The translations under genes and the position numbers were made by a program. DNA of 64,000 nucleotides from positions 1 to 64,000 of the forward strand of contig URPL01000009.1 of the NCBI GenBank assembly GCA_900549725.1, given 5' to 3'. This DNA is from an uncultured Eubacteriales bacterium. Lineage in GTDB: Bacteria > Bacillota > Clostridia > Oscillospirales > CAG-272. The notes under the pieces were generated by a model. The model did no database searches. It saw nothing but the letters and a program-made list of their open reading frames with translations, and was not told the DNA's origin. Positions 24,352-34,377 of the stretch are shown here, piece after piece (position 1 is the stretch's first letter; the number at the start of each line of letters is the position of its first letter).

Positions 24352-27057
24352 TTATTGTAAAACGGTGAGCTTTTCGATGCCGAGCTGTTCTTCTTTGAAG
24401 AAGAAGCGCAGCGTCTGCTCGCCACCGCAAAGGCGGGCGTGCTTGACATCGCTTACGGCATCGCCGCCGACGGTGAAGAGCACATCGGCAGAGCCGATCT
24501 CAACGCGGACGGTATTCTGCGCGGTGCCGACGGTGCGGCTTTTTGTCAAAAGCTTGAGCTCATATACACCGTCCTGCGGCAGATTCACGGACAAGGCGGC
24601 ACCGTTTTCGGGCAGCTCGATTTCGGCAATCACGGTGGTCGGCTCATAGTTTTCGTTTGCATCATCCGCCTCTGCGGCCGCAAATCGCTCGGAGCAGTTG
24701 CTGCCGAGCAGCATGCGGCAGATATTCGCCGCGCAGCGCGCAAGCTCGCCGCGATGCAGCTTGCCGCTTGCAAGCTCGTCTTCAATGTTGCTCTTTGTGG
24801 TTGCGGTATCGGTGCAGACCATGTAAATGTCGTTCTGTGCGCGCACGCAGCCGGCAAGGTTGAGCTTATAGCCCTCGGGGCGCGGGCGCACGGGGCAGAG
24901 CTCGGGCCACCAGTCGGTCATTACAAGCCCGTCATAGCCCCATTCGCCGCGCAGGATCACGGTCAGAAGGTCATAGTTCAGCGGCGCATGCACGCTGTTG
25001 ACGCGGTTATAAGAGGTCATAATGGCGCGCACCACGCCTTGCCGCACCGGAATTTCATACGGGCGCAGATAAATCTCGCGATAGGCGCGCTCGGAGGCGA
25101 CGGAGTCGACCCAGCGGCGCTCCAGCTCCTGGTTGTTTGCGGTGAAGTGCTTGATGACGGCGGCACCGCCCGTTTTCGAAAGTCCGCGGCAAACGGCTGC
25201 GGTCATGATGCCGGCGAGATACGGGTCCTCGGAGAAATATTCGAAATTCCTGCCGTTGAGCGGATGGCGGTGAATGTTGATGCCGGGGCCGAGCAGAAAA
25301 TCGATGTTATAGCCTATCATTTCAACGCCAAGCCAGGCATAAAGCTCTTCCAAAAGGGCGGGGTTAAAGGTGCAGGCAAGCAGGGTGCCGTTGGGAATGG
25401 AGGTGGCATGCGCGCCGCTGTCCAAACGAATGCCGGAGGGGCCGTCCGTGCCGCAGGCGACGGGGATGCCGTAGCCGCGCAAAGCCGGGGTCAGCCCGCC
25501 GAAAGCGCAGGCGGTGCCCGCCGTTACCTTTTCGGAGTTCATGCCCTCTCCGCGCAGCATATGCGTCAGCTCTTCATTGCTCAGCTGCGCCAAAAAGTCG
25601 TCCATGGTTGCCTTGCCGCTTTCCACATCGCAAAAACGGATGCCGCGGTCGCCGGTATAGGGCAGTTCCTTCGGCAGCGCGTCTTCAATGCGTTTTGCAA
25701 GGTCGTAGTCGCGCTGAGGCGCCGCTTCATAGCAAAGGGCAAAGCCGTTTTCCGTTTTTTCGGGGCGCATGCGGCGATACGGGCGCACCGGCGTCAGCGC
25801 CTTGGTGCAGCGCTCGGTTACAATGGTGTTTTTCAGTGTGAAAGAGCCGACGGGGACAGCGCTGCGCACATCGCCGCCCAGGCAAAGCACATATTCGCCC
25901 GCTTCCAGCACAAAGCAGCTTTCATGCCCTGTCTTCCCGCAATCATCATAGCTTGCCAGGGAGGAAAGCGGCACGCGCACGGTCAGCGTTTCGCTCTCGG
26001 CGGGGGCAAGCAGCGCCGTTTTGGCAAACCCGCGCAGTTCGCGCTTTGGCTTGCCAAGCGCCCCCTGCGGCGCTTCCACATAGAGCTGGACGACCTCTTT
26101 GCCGGCGCGTTTTCCCGTATTTTTTACACGGACGGTGAGGAATACTTCGCCGTCTTTTTCGCCGCACTCGACGGTTTCCATGGCAAAGGTGGTATAGGAA
26201 AGGCCAAATCCGAACGGATACAGCACCGTTTGCGGGCGGAAGGTCTCGAAAAAGCGATAGCCGACATAGATATCTTCTTCATACAGATTTTCTTCGGGGC
26301 TGCCGAAGTTGCCGTGCGCCGGGTAATCGGCAATGGAGCGTGCGACGGTATCCGCCATTTTTCCGCTGGGGTTTGCATCCCCGCAAAGCAGATCGGCGAC
26401 GGCTCTGCCGCCCTCCTGACCGCCCTGCCATACATATAAGATGGCGCCGATCCCTTTTTCTTCGGCAAACGCGCCGCTGACGACATTGCCGACATTGAGC
26501 ACCAGCACCACTCTTTCGAAATGACGTGCAACGGTGCGGATCAGGGCAAGCTCTTCCGGCATGGGGTCAAAGCTGCCGGGTGCCTCGGAGTTATCCTGGT
26601 CTTCACCCGCGGTGCGCCCGAATACGATCACGGCGGCATCGGACTCTGAGGCAGCCTTTGCGCAAAGGGAATCGTCAACGGGCATTTCCTTTTGGCACCA
26701 GGGCTCCGTGCCCCAGCCGTGCCCTGCATCAAAGGGGTTTTCCTGCAGCCATGCATCATATACGGCGGCAAGAGACTCGTTGACGCGGATGGATTTCTTT
26801 TCGCGCAGGCCGTCCAGAATGCTCACGCAATAATCGACATTGACCATGCCGCCGGAGCCTGTTCCGCTTTTGTATGTATTGACGGCGGTCCGCCCGAATA
26901 CGGAAACGGTCATATCTTCAAGGGGCAGGGTGCCGTTTTCGTTGCGCAGCAAAACTGCGCCCTCCTGCGCTGTGATGCGGGCAATCTCCGCAACGCGCGG
27001 GCAGGGGCCCGGGGCGACTGTGCCGGGGCGGTATTGTTGAAATTCGCTGTGGTTCAT
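24352..27057 (-). CDS. GH3 beta-glucosidase with permuted domain order
   Basis: A 901-residue enzyme without signal peptide. The usual C-terminal GH3 sandwich comes first (GAVLLRNENGTLPL to LYPFGFGLSYTTFAME), then a fibronectin III-like domain (about 290-400), then the catalytic barrel: TDGPSGIRLDS, GPGINIHRHPLNGRNFEYFSEDP, KHFTANNQE, IMTSYNRVN and GLVMTDWW, where the Asp is the nucleophile. This swapped order is known from Ruminococcus and Butyrivibrio beta-glucosidases. The start at 27057 has an AAAGGA SD. First gene of the operon, with a perfect promoter. Confidence 0.92.
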   Translation of the reverse strand: MNHSEFQQYRPGTVAPGPCPRVAEIARITAQEGAVLLRNENGTLPLEDMTVSVFGRTAVNTYKSGTGSGGMVNVDYCVSILDGLREKKSIRVNESLAAVYDAWLQENPFDAGHGWGTEPWCQKEMPVDDSLCAKAASESDAAVIVFGRTAGEDQDNSEAPGSFDPMPEELALIRTVARHFERVVLVLNVGNVVSGAFAEEKGIGAILYVWQGGQEGGRAVADLLCGDANPSGKMADTVARSIADYPAHGNFGSPEENLYEEDIYVGYRFFETFRPQTVLYPFGFGLSYTTFAMETVECGEKDGEVFLTVRVKNTGKRAGKEVVQLYVEAPQGALGKPKRELRGFAKTALLAPAESETLTVRVPLSSLASYDDCGKTGHESCFVLEAGEYVLCLGGDVRSAVPVGSFTLKNTIVTERCTKALTPVRPYRRMRPEKTENGFALCYEAAPQRDYDLAKRIEDALPKELPYTGDRGIRFCDVESGKATMDDFLAQLSNEELTHMLRGEGMNSEKVTAGTACAFGGLTPALRGYGIPVACGTDGPSGIRLDSGAHATSIPNGTLLACTFNPALLEELYAWLGVEMIGYNIDFLLGPGINIHRHPLNGRNFEYFSEDPYLAGIMTAAVCRGLSKTGGAAVIKHFTANNQELERRWVDSVASERAYREIYLRPYEIPVRQGVVRAIMTSYNRVNSVHAPLNYDLLTVILRGEWGYDGLVMTDWWPELCPVRPRPEGYKLNLAGCVRAQNDIYMVCTDTATTKSNIEDELASGKLHRGELARCAANICRMLLGSNCSERFAAAEADDANENYEPTTVIAEIELPENGAALSVNLPQDGVYELKLLTKSRTVGTAQNTVRVEIGSADVLFTVGGDAVSDVKHARLCGGEQTLRFFFKEEQLGIEKLTVLQ

Positions 27058-27118
27058 ATTCGGTTCCTTTCTTTGTTTCCGCCGCGGATCAACGCTGCGG
27101 ATACTCACAGATATCTAC

Positions 27119-27147
27119 ATTATATCTGCTGAAAATTTCCGTGTCAA
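27119..27147 (-). promoter_or_regulatory. Consensus promoter of the GH3-carboxypeptidase-GH30 operon
   Basis: Minus strand TTGACA (27147-27142), 17-bp spacer, TATAAT (27124-27119). The 5' leader of about 55 nt contains a CCGC/GCGG inverted repeat but no clear CcpA site. Confidence 0.85.
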
Positions 27148-27185
27148 GAAAAAGAAAAAATTTACACTTGTTTTCGGCGGAATTC

Positions 27186-27214
27186 TTTACAAAAATATGA
27201 GGATATGGTATAAT
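27186..27214 (+). promoter_or_regulatory. Promoter of the yybS-gdpP-rplI-dnaB operon
   Basis: TTTACA (27186-27191), 17-bp spacer, TATAAT (27209-27214). It is divergent from the GH3 promoter and gives a leader of about 85 nt. Confidence 0.75.
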
Positions 27215-27303
27215 GCTATCTGTATCGGTATTTGCATTTTTGCTCCCGAAAAGCAACCGTGTGCCGCATGTGTCGGTTTTCTTCTGAAAAACGGAGTGTA
27301 TTT

Positions 27304-28344
27304 ATGAAACAAATTGTTGCCCCGGGCACGAAACGGGCGCTGCTTATTTTGCTGCCCCTTTCGTTTTTATGCCAGACGGCAAGCGGTATTTCCGTGCTTT
27401 ACCCGCTGTACCCGCTGCTTTTGCTGGTCGGTTTATCGGCGCTTGCCTATCTCTATGCGGTCGGATATTCGCCTGCCGTTTTTCTCAGCGTGCCGCTTGC
27501 GGCGCTTGCTGCCTATGCTCTCGGCGCCTCGGTGTTTTTTCTGATTCTTTGCTGCGCGGGCGGGATCGGCGCGCTGTGCCTTGCAATGGTTTTGCGCCGC
27601 GGCGCGGAGAAAACCGTTTGCACCTGGGCGCTTGCGGCGGTGCTCGGGCTTGTCGCCCTTGCGGCGATGCTGTGGTGGTTTTATCGCCATGTCGGCACGC
27701 CTGTGCCGAAAGCGATTTATACATGGCTCGGTGAAAAAACGGCGTTTTATGCCGAGAAGATTGCCTCCGACGTTTCGGCTGCGTTTGCGCAATTTCCGCA
27801 ATACAAGCCCTCACAGACCGTGACATCGTTTTATTCCGCTTCTACCCTCACGGCGCTGTTTGCCTCTCTGCTTTTGCGCGCACCGGGGCTTTTCGGCGCA
27901 GGGCTGTTTCTTTTTTCCTGGCTTTGCATCGGCGCGGTGCAGCTGTTTTCCCGCATGTTCGGGCAACCGATTTCGACGCTTGCGCGCCCGTTTCGGATTG
28001 AAATCTCGCGTGCCGGGGCTGCGCTGTATGTCATCGGCTATGTGCTTTCCATGCTGCTTTCCCTGTTTTCCGACGGTGGCGGGACCCTTGCGGCGACGCT
28101 TGTGCTCTCGAATTTCCTTTTGCTTTTGATGCCGGGGCTTTTTATTGTCGGGTGCCGCACCTTGAAAGGCGCTTTTCGCCATCCTATCCCGCAGTTTCGC
28201 CGCCTTGCCGTTGTCTGCACGGTGGTGATCGGTGTGGGGCTTTTGATCAGCCCCGCGCTTTCGTTCAATATTTTGATTCTGATTGCACTGTATCGCATTT
28301 TGTTTTTTGCCCCCCGCTTTCCAAGGGGAGGGGCGGACCGCTGA
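27304..28344 (+). CDS. DUF2232 (YybS-like) membrane protein
   Basis: A 346-residue protein with eight or so hydrophobic segments, mostly Leu/Ala/Val-rich, and one long soluble loop around residues 140-190. It matches the YybS/DUF2232 family by topology and by the conserved order yybS-gdpP-rplI-dnaB. The family is thought to resemble ECF-type or heptaprenyl-like membrane proteins; the function is not known. GGAG SD before the ATG at 27304; gdpP begins 21 bp after the stop. Confidence 0.8.
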   Translation: MKQIVAPGTKRALLILLPLSFLCQTASGISVLYPLYPLLLLVGLSALAYLYAVGYSPAVFLSVPLAALAAYALGASVFFLILCCAGGIGALCLAMVLRRGAEKTVCTWALAAVLGLVALAAMLWWFYRHVGTPVPKAIYTWLGEKTAFYAEKIASDVSAAFAQFPQYKPSQTVTSFYSASTLTALFASLLLRAPGLFGAGLFLFSWLCIGAVQLFSRMFGQPISTLARPFRIEISRAGAALYVIGYVLSMLLSLFSDGGGTLAATLVLSNFLLLLMPGLFIVGCRTLKGAFRHPIPQFRRLAVVCTVVIGVGLLISPALSFNILILIALYRILFFAPRFPRGGADR

Positions 28345-28365
28345 AACGGAAAGGAGTGCCGAGCG

Positions 28366-30405
28366 ATGTTCCATAACGGAAATGAAAAATGGAAACAGCC
28401 GTATTTTCGCAGCTTTGGGCTGTGCCTGTGCCTGTTTGTGCTTGCCTTTGCCGGCTTTGCGGCATATGTGTATACACAGACGAAAAACCGCCGCCTTGTG
28501 CTCATTGCCGCCGCGGTTATCCTCGGGGCGCTCGTGCTTTTTGGGCTGTGCTTTTTGCTGCGCCGCACCTTTTATTATCGAATCACGCATACCCCGCAGG
28601 ATACCGAGCCGATTCTGCGCTCTCTGACGCTGGATCTGATCCAGCGCATGTATCTGCCGGTGCTCATTTGCGATGATAAGAGCAAAATCCTTTGGTATAA
28701 CAAAGCGCTTGCAAAGCTGTATCATTCGGCGGAAACGCTGCACGGCCGCTTTTTGGATCAATTCACTTCGGTTGATATCCAAAGCGTGATCGAATGCGAG
28801 GAGGAGCAGGGCCTGCGCGCAACGCTGAAGCGCAATGTGCGCCCGGAATATGCAGAATCGGTGTTTGCCATTCGCGCCTTCAGGCTTTCTTTTCCGAAGA
28901 AAAATTATTATATCACCGTATGGAATGATAAAAGCGACCTGGTCCGCAAAGAAAAAGAGATGGCGGATCAGGATGATGTCGTCGCCTTCATCGTGATTGA
29001 CAATTTGCAGGAGATGCTGCAATTCGAAAAGGAAAAATACCGCATCGCCGCCGCCCGCGCGGAGAGCACGCTGCGCCGCTTTGCGCAGCAGGTGCAGGGC
29101 ATTCTCAAGGAATACGAAAACGATAAATTTATCATGGTATTCAAGGCATGCTATCTGCCGCAGATGCTGCAAAAGCGGTTTCCCATCATGGATGAAATCC
29201 GCGAAATCCGCGCGGATGAAAATATGCCCGTAACGCTCTCCATCGGCGTTTCCGATATCTCTGGCACGCTTGCACAAAAGGAAGAGGCGGCGCGCTCGGC
29301 GCTGGAAACGGCATTGCAGCGCGGGGGCGACCAGGCCGTTTATAAAACGCGCGACAATGTCGAATATTACGGCGGACGCACCAAAACGCTGCAAAAGCGG
29401 ACAAAGGTGCGCTCCCGCGTGATCGCAACGGAGCTGGTTGCCCTGATTGCGAAATCCGAAAATGTGCTGATCATGGGGCATGCCCATGCGGATCATGATG
29501 CGCTCGGCTCCTGCGTCGGGCTTGCGGCGCTGTGCCGCTATTGCGGCGTGGATGCCAAAATTGCCATGGAAAATGACAATGAAAATATCAGCGCCTGCCT
29601 TGACTGCATCGAACAGGACGAGGCCTTTTCCAATGTTTTTGTGGAATGCGAGGAAATTCTTGATTTTGTGCGGCCGAACACACTGCTTTTGATCAGCGAT
29701 GTCTGCAATCCGCGCACATTTTCCGTGCCGGAGCTGTATGAAAATGTGCGGCGCTGCGTGATCATCGACCATCATCGTCTGGCATCGGAGCTGCCGTATC
29801 CGCCGCTGATTTCCTATATCGAGCCGGCTGCCTCCTCCGCAAGCGAGCTTGTGGCGGAAATACTGGAGCAGGTGATGCCGACAGGGGAAATTTCCAAGGA
29901 ATGCGCCGATCTGATGCTGGCGGGCATGCTGCTGGATACCGACCAGTTTACCCGCAACACCGGTGTGCGGACCTTCTCCGCGGCGCTGTATCTGCGCGGC
30001 GAAGGGGCGGACCCGGCAGACGCCAAACGCCTCTTCCGCTCCAGCCTTGACGATTTTATGCGCGAGGCAAAATTCCAATCGAATGTCGTGATTTACCGCA
30101 GCGTGATCGCCATCACCTATCGCGACAGCGACGGAACGGGCTATGCCGACTGCATCGCGGCGGCAAAGGCCGCCAATAAGCTTTTGATGCTGGACGGTGT
30201 CGCCGCCTCCTTTGCGCTGGTGCGTGTGGGAGAAAAGGTGCATATTTCTGCGCGCTCACAGGGGGAGATCAATGTGCAGCTGATTTTGGAAAAGCTTAAC
30301 GGCGGCGGGCATTTTGATGCTGCAGCGGCGCAGATCAGCGGGGTTTCCATGGCAAAGACCATGGAGATGCTGCGCGATGCGATCGATGCATATCTGGATG
30401 CATAA
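28366..30405 (+). CDS. gdpP: Cyclic-di-AMP phosphodiesterase GdpP
   Basis: The 679-residue protein has two N-terminal transmembrane helices (about 14-38 and 45-65), a PAS-like region, a degenerate GGDEF region (about 190-340) and a C-terminal DHH/DHHA1 phosphodiesterase: GHAHADHDALGS near residue 371, SDVCNP near 444, IDHHR near 466, and GGGHFDAAAAQ near the end. It hydrolyses c-di-AMP, an essential signal for osmotic and cell-wall balance. The length matches Bacillus YybT. It is cotranscribed with yybS and rplI. Confidence 0.95.
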   Translation: MFHNGNEKWKQPYFRSFGLCLCLFVLAFAGFAAYVYTQTKNRRLVLIAAAVILGALVLFGLCFLLRRTFYYRITHTPQDTEPILRSLTLDLIQRMYLPVLICDDKSKILWYNKALAKLYHSAETLHGRFLDQFTSVDIQSVIECEEEQGLRATLKRNVRPEYAESVFAIRAFRLSFPKKNYYITVWNDKSDLVRKEKEMADQDDVVAFIVIDNLQEMLQFEKEKYRIAAARAESTLRRFAQQVQGILKEYENDKFIMVFKACYLPQMLQKRFPIMDEIREIRADENMPVTLSIGVSDISGTLAQKEEAARSALETALQRGGDQAVYKTRDNVEYYGGRTKTLQKRTKVRSRVIATELVALIAKSENVLIMGHAHADHDALGSCVGLAALCRYCGVDAKIAMENDNENISACLDCIEQDEAFSNVFVECEEILDFVRPNTLLLISDVCNPRTFSVPELYENVRRCVIIDHHRLASELPYPPLISYIEPAASSASELVAEILEQVMPTGEISKECADLMLAGMLLDTDQFTRNTGVRTFSAALYLRGEGADPADAKRLFRSSLDDFMREAKFQSNVVIYRSVIAITYRDSDGTGYADCIAAAKAANKLLMLDGVAASFALVRVGEKVHISARSQGEINVQLILEKLNGGGHFDAAAAQISGVSMAKTMEMLRDAIDAYLDA

Positions 30406-30444
30406 AAGCGCCCGGAAAGCAAAAGAGAAAGAGAGGAAACGAAA

Positions 30445-30897
30445 ATGAAAGTTGTACTTTTGCAGGATGTAAAGGGACAGGGAAAAAAGGGAACGGTCGT
30501 GGAGGTTTCGGACGGATATGCCAGAAACTTTCTGTTGCCGAAAAAGCTTGCGACTCAGGCGGATAATTCCGTGCTGAACGATATCAAGAACAAAGAAGCA
30601 GCAAAACAGCACCGCATGGAAGAGGAAAAGGCGGCGGCACAAAAAACGGCAAAAAAGCTGGAAAGCCTCCTTGTGAAAATCGCAACGCAGGCAGGGGCGG
30701 ACGGACGCCTGTACGGCGCGGTGACGAGCCAGGACATTGCAAGTGCCCTGGAGGCGCAGCACGGCGTTAAAGTGGACAAACGCAAAATCACCATTGATGA
30801 GCCGATCAAAGCGTTCGGCAGCTACGCGCTTTCCGTGCGGCTGTATCCGGAGATCGATGGCACCATTCATGTTCTGGTGACAGATAAAAAAGCATAA
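30445..30897 (+). CDS. rplI: 50S ribosomal protein L9
   Basis: The 150-residue L9 starts [16 protein letters not shown] and continues [13 protein letters not shown], then a long helix and a C-terminal domain ending in [10 protein letters not shown]. It joins the L1 region of the ribosome to the next ribosome. Strong SD (GAGAGGA). Conserved position between gdpP and dnaB. Confidence 0.97.
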   Translation: MKVVLLQDVKGQGKKGTVVEVSDGYARNFLLPKKLATQADNSVLNDIKNKEAAKQHRMEEEKAAAQKTAKKLESLLVKIATQAGADGRLYGAVTSQDIASALEAQHGVKVDKRKITIDEPIKAFGSYALSVRLYPEIDGTIHVLVTDKKA

Positions 30898-30964
30898 AAA
30901 CCGAAAAACGGCGGCGCTTTCGAGATACAGCGCGGCTTTTTGAGTTTTCAAAACGGGAGGGCGC

Positions 30965-32290
30965 ATGGAGCAGCTTGGCGGCAGAAGAATGCCTTTTTCC
31001 GCAGAGGCGGAGCAGTCGGTGCTCGGGTCGGTTCTGATCGACCCCGAGAAGCTGACGGACATCACGAATATTGTTCATGCGGAGGATTTTTATCTGCGGG
31101 AGCACGCGCAGATTTTTTCCGCCATGCAGAAACTGTTTTTGCAAAGCCGCATGATCGACACGGTTACCCTGATCGATATGCTTGTCAAGGACGGCGTTTA
31201 CGATGAGGACAGCAGCAAAAACTATATCAAGCTGATCATTGAAACCGTGGCGACGGCGGAAAACATTGTGGATTATGCGACCATTGTGCGCGAAAAAAGC
31301 ATGCTGCGCAAGCTGATTGCAGCCTCCGAGCAGATCACGCAGACAGCATATTCCGAGCAGGGCAATGTCAGCACAATCTTGGACGATGCGGAGCAGAAAA
31401 TTTTCGCCATTGCCCAAAGCAGCATTATGCGGGATTTCGTGCCGATCAACGAGGTGCTGGGAGAAACATATCAATATTTGCAGGATCTGCAGAATTCCGG
31501 CGGAAAAACCGTCGGCGTGCGCACGGGCTTTTCCGATCTGGATCGTGTGCTCGTCAATCTCGGCCCCGGCGATCTTGTCCTCGTCGGAGCGCGCCCCGGT
31601 ATGGGAAAAACGACATTCGCCATGAACGTTGCAACCAATATCGCGCGGCATTCCGGCAAGGCGGTTTGTGTGTTTTCGCTGGAAATGTCCGCAAGGCAGC
31701 TCGTTTTGCGCATGATCTCAAGCGAGGCGCTGGTGGACAGCTATAAGCTGCGCTCGGGCGAGCTGGGCGGTGACGATTGGGGCAGAATCGCAGAAACGGT
31801 CAAGGTTTTGGCAGACTGCGAGATTTTTATCGATGATACCACGAATATCACCGTGACCAATATGAAGGCAAAGCTCAGGCGCATCAAAAATCTCGGCTTT
31901 GTGGTGATCGACTATCTGCAGCTGATGAAAGGCGAGAGCCATACGGAAAATCGCGTCAACGAGGTCGGCGATATTTCAAGAAACCTTAAAATCATGGCAA
32001 AGGAGCTCGGCATTCCGGTGATGGTGTGCGCGCAGCTTTCCCGTGCCAGCGAAAAGCGTGACGATAAGCGCCCGATGCTTTCCGATTTGCGCGATTCCGG
32101 CGCGATTGAGCAGGATGCGGATATGGTCCTGTTCCTCTATCGCGACGAGTATTATTCCAATGCCGATGATGCACTCAGCACGGCGGAGGTCATTGTGGCG
32201 AAAAACCGCCACGGCAGCCTTGAGCGGGTGAAAATGGGCTTCCAGGGGCAGTTTACACGCTTTACCACTCTGGACCGTGATCACGAATGA
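30965..32290 (+). CDS. dnaB: Replicative DNA helicase DnaB
   Basis: The 441-residue hexameric helicase unwinds DNA at the fork. The N-terminal domain (about 1-150) includes MPFSAEAEQSVLGS; the RecA-like domain has Walker A GARPGMGKTTF near residue 210, Walker B VVIDYLQLM near 316, and LRDSGAIEQDADMVLFLYR near the C-terminus. The SD is GGGAGG. Its last four bases overlap the tilS start (ATGA), so the two are coupled. Confidence 0.97.
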   Translation: MEQLGGRRMPFSAEAEQSVLGSVLIDPEKLTDITNIVHAEDFYLREHAQIFSAMQKLFLQSRMIDTVTLIDMLVKDGVYDEDSSKNYIKLIIETVATAENIVDYATIVREKSMLRKLIAASEQITQTAYSEQGNVSTILDDAEQKIFAIAQSSIMRDFVPINEVLGETYQYLQDLQNSGGKTVGVRTGFSDLDRVLVNLGPGDLVLVGARPGMGKTTFAMNVATNIARHSGKAVCVFSLEMSARQLVLRMISSEALVDSYKLRSGELGGDDWGRIAETVKVLADCEIFIDDTTNITVTNMKAKLRRIKNLGFVVIDYLQLMKGESHTENRVNEVGDISRNLKIMAKELGIPVMVCAQLSRASEKRDDKRPMLSDLRDSGAIEQDADMVLFLYRDEYYSNADDALSTAEVIVAKNRHGSLERVKMGFQGQFTRFTTLDRDHE

Positions 32291-33765
32291 CGCCGCAGCA
32301 GCTGTATGCGGCGTTTGCCGCGCATCTTGCCGGGCAGGCTCAGCCGCGCTGCGGAATTGTCTGCGCATTTTCCGGCGGTTCGGATTCCGTTGTGCTGCTG
32401 CATTTGCTGCGGCAGTATTGTGCACAGGAGCAGCTGCCGCTTGCTGCGGTGCATATCAATCACGGCTTGCGGGAAAACGCGCAAAGGGATGAAGCGTTCT
32501 GCCGCGCAATGTGCAGTGCATGGGGCATCCCGTTTTTTGCATATCATATCAAAGCGGCGCAGCTTGCCGCAAAAAGCGGCATGAGCATTGAGCAGGCTGC
32601 GCGGCAGGGGCGCTATGAAGCGCTGCGCGCATTTTGCGCGGAAAACGAAGCGTATGGATGCATTGCAACCGCGCATCATATGGATGATGTCGCCGAGACG
32701 GTGCTTTACCGCCTGGCGCGCGGCAGCGGGACGCGCGGCATGGCGCCGCTGCGCCGATGCCGCCCGTTTTCCGGGGTTTTTCCGCAAAGCGGCAAAAAAG
32801 ATTTGCAGCAGCTTTTGCTGCTTCGCCCGCTGCTTTCCTTTTCCAAAGTGCAGTTATGCGCCTATGCGGAGCAATGCGGGCTTTCTTATGTAACGGATGA
32901 AACAAATGCTTCTGTGCAATTTGCCCGCAACCGGATCCGCGCCGAGGTCTTGCCCGCGCTTTCCAGGGTGAACGAGGGCGCATGCCGCCACATTGCGGCT
33001 TTTTCTGCGCTTGCCGCGCAGGATGAGGATTTTTTTGCCGCTGCGGCAGAGCGGTTTTTGCGGCAGGCGGGGGCTGCCCCCTATTCCTGCGAGGCTTTGC
33101 TTTCCCTGCATCCGGCGCTTTCCTCCCGCGTGCTCGGGACGCTCTGCTTTCGCTTGTCGGGCAGCTATCCGAGCCTCGAAAAAACGCAGCAGATGCTTGC
33201 GCTGTGCAAAGAGAAAGGAGCGCCGCGCACAATTTTGCTGCCGCAGGGCGTCCGCTTTGTGACGGACGGCACGCTTTTTTTCCTGGAAAGCGGGCAGGGC
33301 GCGCAGTCGGAACACGCGCAGCCGGAGTTTTGCAGGGCGCTGCATCCGGGCAGAAATGATTTCCCGGAATACGGGTTTGTGATCTTTTTCGGGCATGCGG
33401 ATGAATGTTTTCCGAAAACGGCGGAAAATGAGGCATCTTGCCGAAAAATTAACAAAATGTCTATAAGTACCGTGATAAATTCTGATAAACTAAATGGTAC
33501 CGTATTGATAAAATCGCGCGCCCATGAACCGCCCGGAGCGGCATACCGCACCGGCGGACACACCCACACGGTGAAAAAAGCGCTCAGCCAAAATCATGTT
33601 CCGCCGCTGCTGCGGCGGCATATTCCGCTGTTTTGCGATGACGGGGGCATTTTTTGGGTGCCGTTTTGCTCTATGCGCGACGATGTGAATCCCGCGCTTG
33701 CGGAAGCTCCGCAGCTTTTGACAATTTCATGGATTTGGAAAGGAACAGATTATGATACCGAATGA
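32287..33765 (+). CDS. tilS: tRNA(Ile)-lysidine synthetase
   Basis: A 492-residue PP-loop ATPase that attaches lysine to C34 of tRNA-Ile(CAU). The PP-loop SGGSDS is at residues 30-35, followed by HHMDDVAETVL and the RxxLRP-like block LLLLRPLLSF. A C-terminal TilS domain is recognisable by VKKALSQNHVPPLLRRHIP. The length is near that of Bacillus TilS. The start overlaps dnaB, and the stop overlaps hpt by 14 bp. Confidence 0.93.
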   Translation: MTPQQLYAAFAAHLAGQAQPRCGIVCAFSGGSDSVVLLHLLRQYCAQEQLPLAAVHINHGLRENAQRDEAFCRAMCSAWGIPFFAYHIKAAQLAAKSGMSIEQAARQGRYEALRAFCAENEAYGCIATAHHMDDVAETVLYRLARGSGTRGMAPLRRCRPFSGVFPQSGKKDLQQLLLLRPLLSFSKVQLCAYAEQCGLSYVTDETNASVQFARNRIRAEVLPALSRVNEGACRHIAAFSALAAQDEDFFAAAAERFLRQAGAAPYSCEALLSLHPALSSRVLGTLCFRLSGSYPSLEKTQQMLALCKEKGAPRTILLPQGVRFVTDGTLFFLESGQGAQSEHAQPEFCRALHPGRNDFPEYGFVIFFGHADECFPKTAENEASCRKINKMSISTVINSDKLNGTVLIKSRAHEPPGAAYRTGGHTHTVKKALSQNHVPPLLRRHIPLFCDDGGIFWVPFCSMRDDVNPALAEAPQLLTISWIWKGTDYDTE

Positions 33766-34300
33766 GATCGAACGGGTTTTGATCGACGAAAAAGAGGTTG
33801 ACGAAATTATCGACAGAGTTGCCGAGAAGATCAGCCGCGACTATGCATCTCCCGATCATCATCTTTTGCTTTTGTGTATTCTGAAGGGCTCGGTCGTTTT
33901 TATGGGCGAGCTGATGAAAAAACTGACTGTTCCCGTGGAGATCGACTTTATGAAGGTTTCCTCCTACGGCAATTCCACCGTGACCAGCGGCAGCGTCAAC
34001 ATTATTCTTGACCTGATGCGCAAGGATCTCGGAAGATGCGACATTCTGATTGTGGAGGATATTATCGACAGCGGAAAGACCCTTTCCTATCTGTGCGAAT
34101 ATCTGCGGCTCAAGGGCGCAAAAAGCGTGCGCACCTGCACATTGCTTGACAAACCCTCCCGCCGAGAGGTCGATTTCACGCCGGATTATGTCGGCAGGGA
34201 AATTCCGAACGAATTTGTCGTTGGCTATGGGCTTGACTATGCGGAGCGGTTTCGCGCGCTTCCGTTTGTCGGAATCCTAAAGCCGGAGGTTTATCAGTAA
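33752..34300 (+). CDS. hpt: Hypoxanthine phosphoribosyltransferase
   Basis: The 182-residue enzyme salvages hypoxanthine and guanine with PRPP. The PRPP motif ILIVEDIIDSGKTL is at about residues 93-106, and the base-binding VGYGLDYAERFR near the C-terminus. The SD GGAAAGGA lies within the tilS end. In Firmicutes the tilS-hpt-ftsH order is conserved and Hpt can help regulate ftsH. Confidence 0.96.
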   Translation: MIPNEIERVLIDEKEVDEIIDRVAEKISRDYASPDHHLLLLCILKGSVVFMGELMKKLTVPVEIDFMKVSSYGNSTVTSGSVNIILDLMRKDLGRCDILIVEDIIDSGKTLSYLCEYLRLKGAKSVRTCTLLDKPSRREVDFTPDYVGREIPNEFVVGYGLDYAERFRALPFVGILKPEVYQ

Positions 34301-34377
34301 AGCGCACCCGCACAAGGCTGTTCCAACGGCGCAGAACAGCAAATATCTTGCAAAGTCGCTGAGAAACGGATGAAGCA

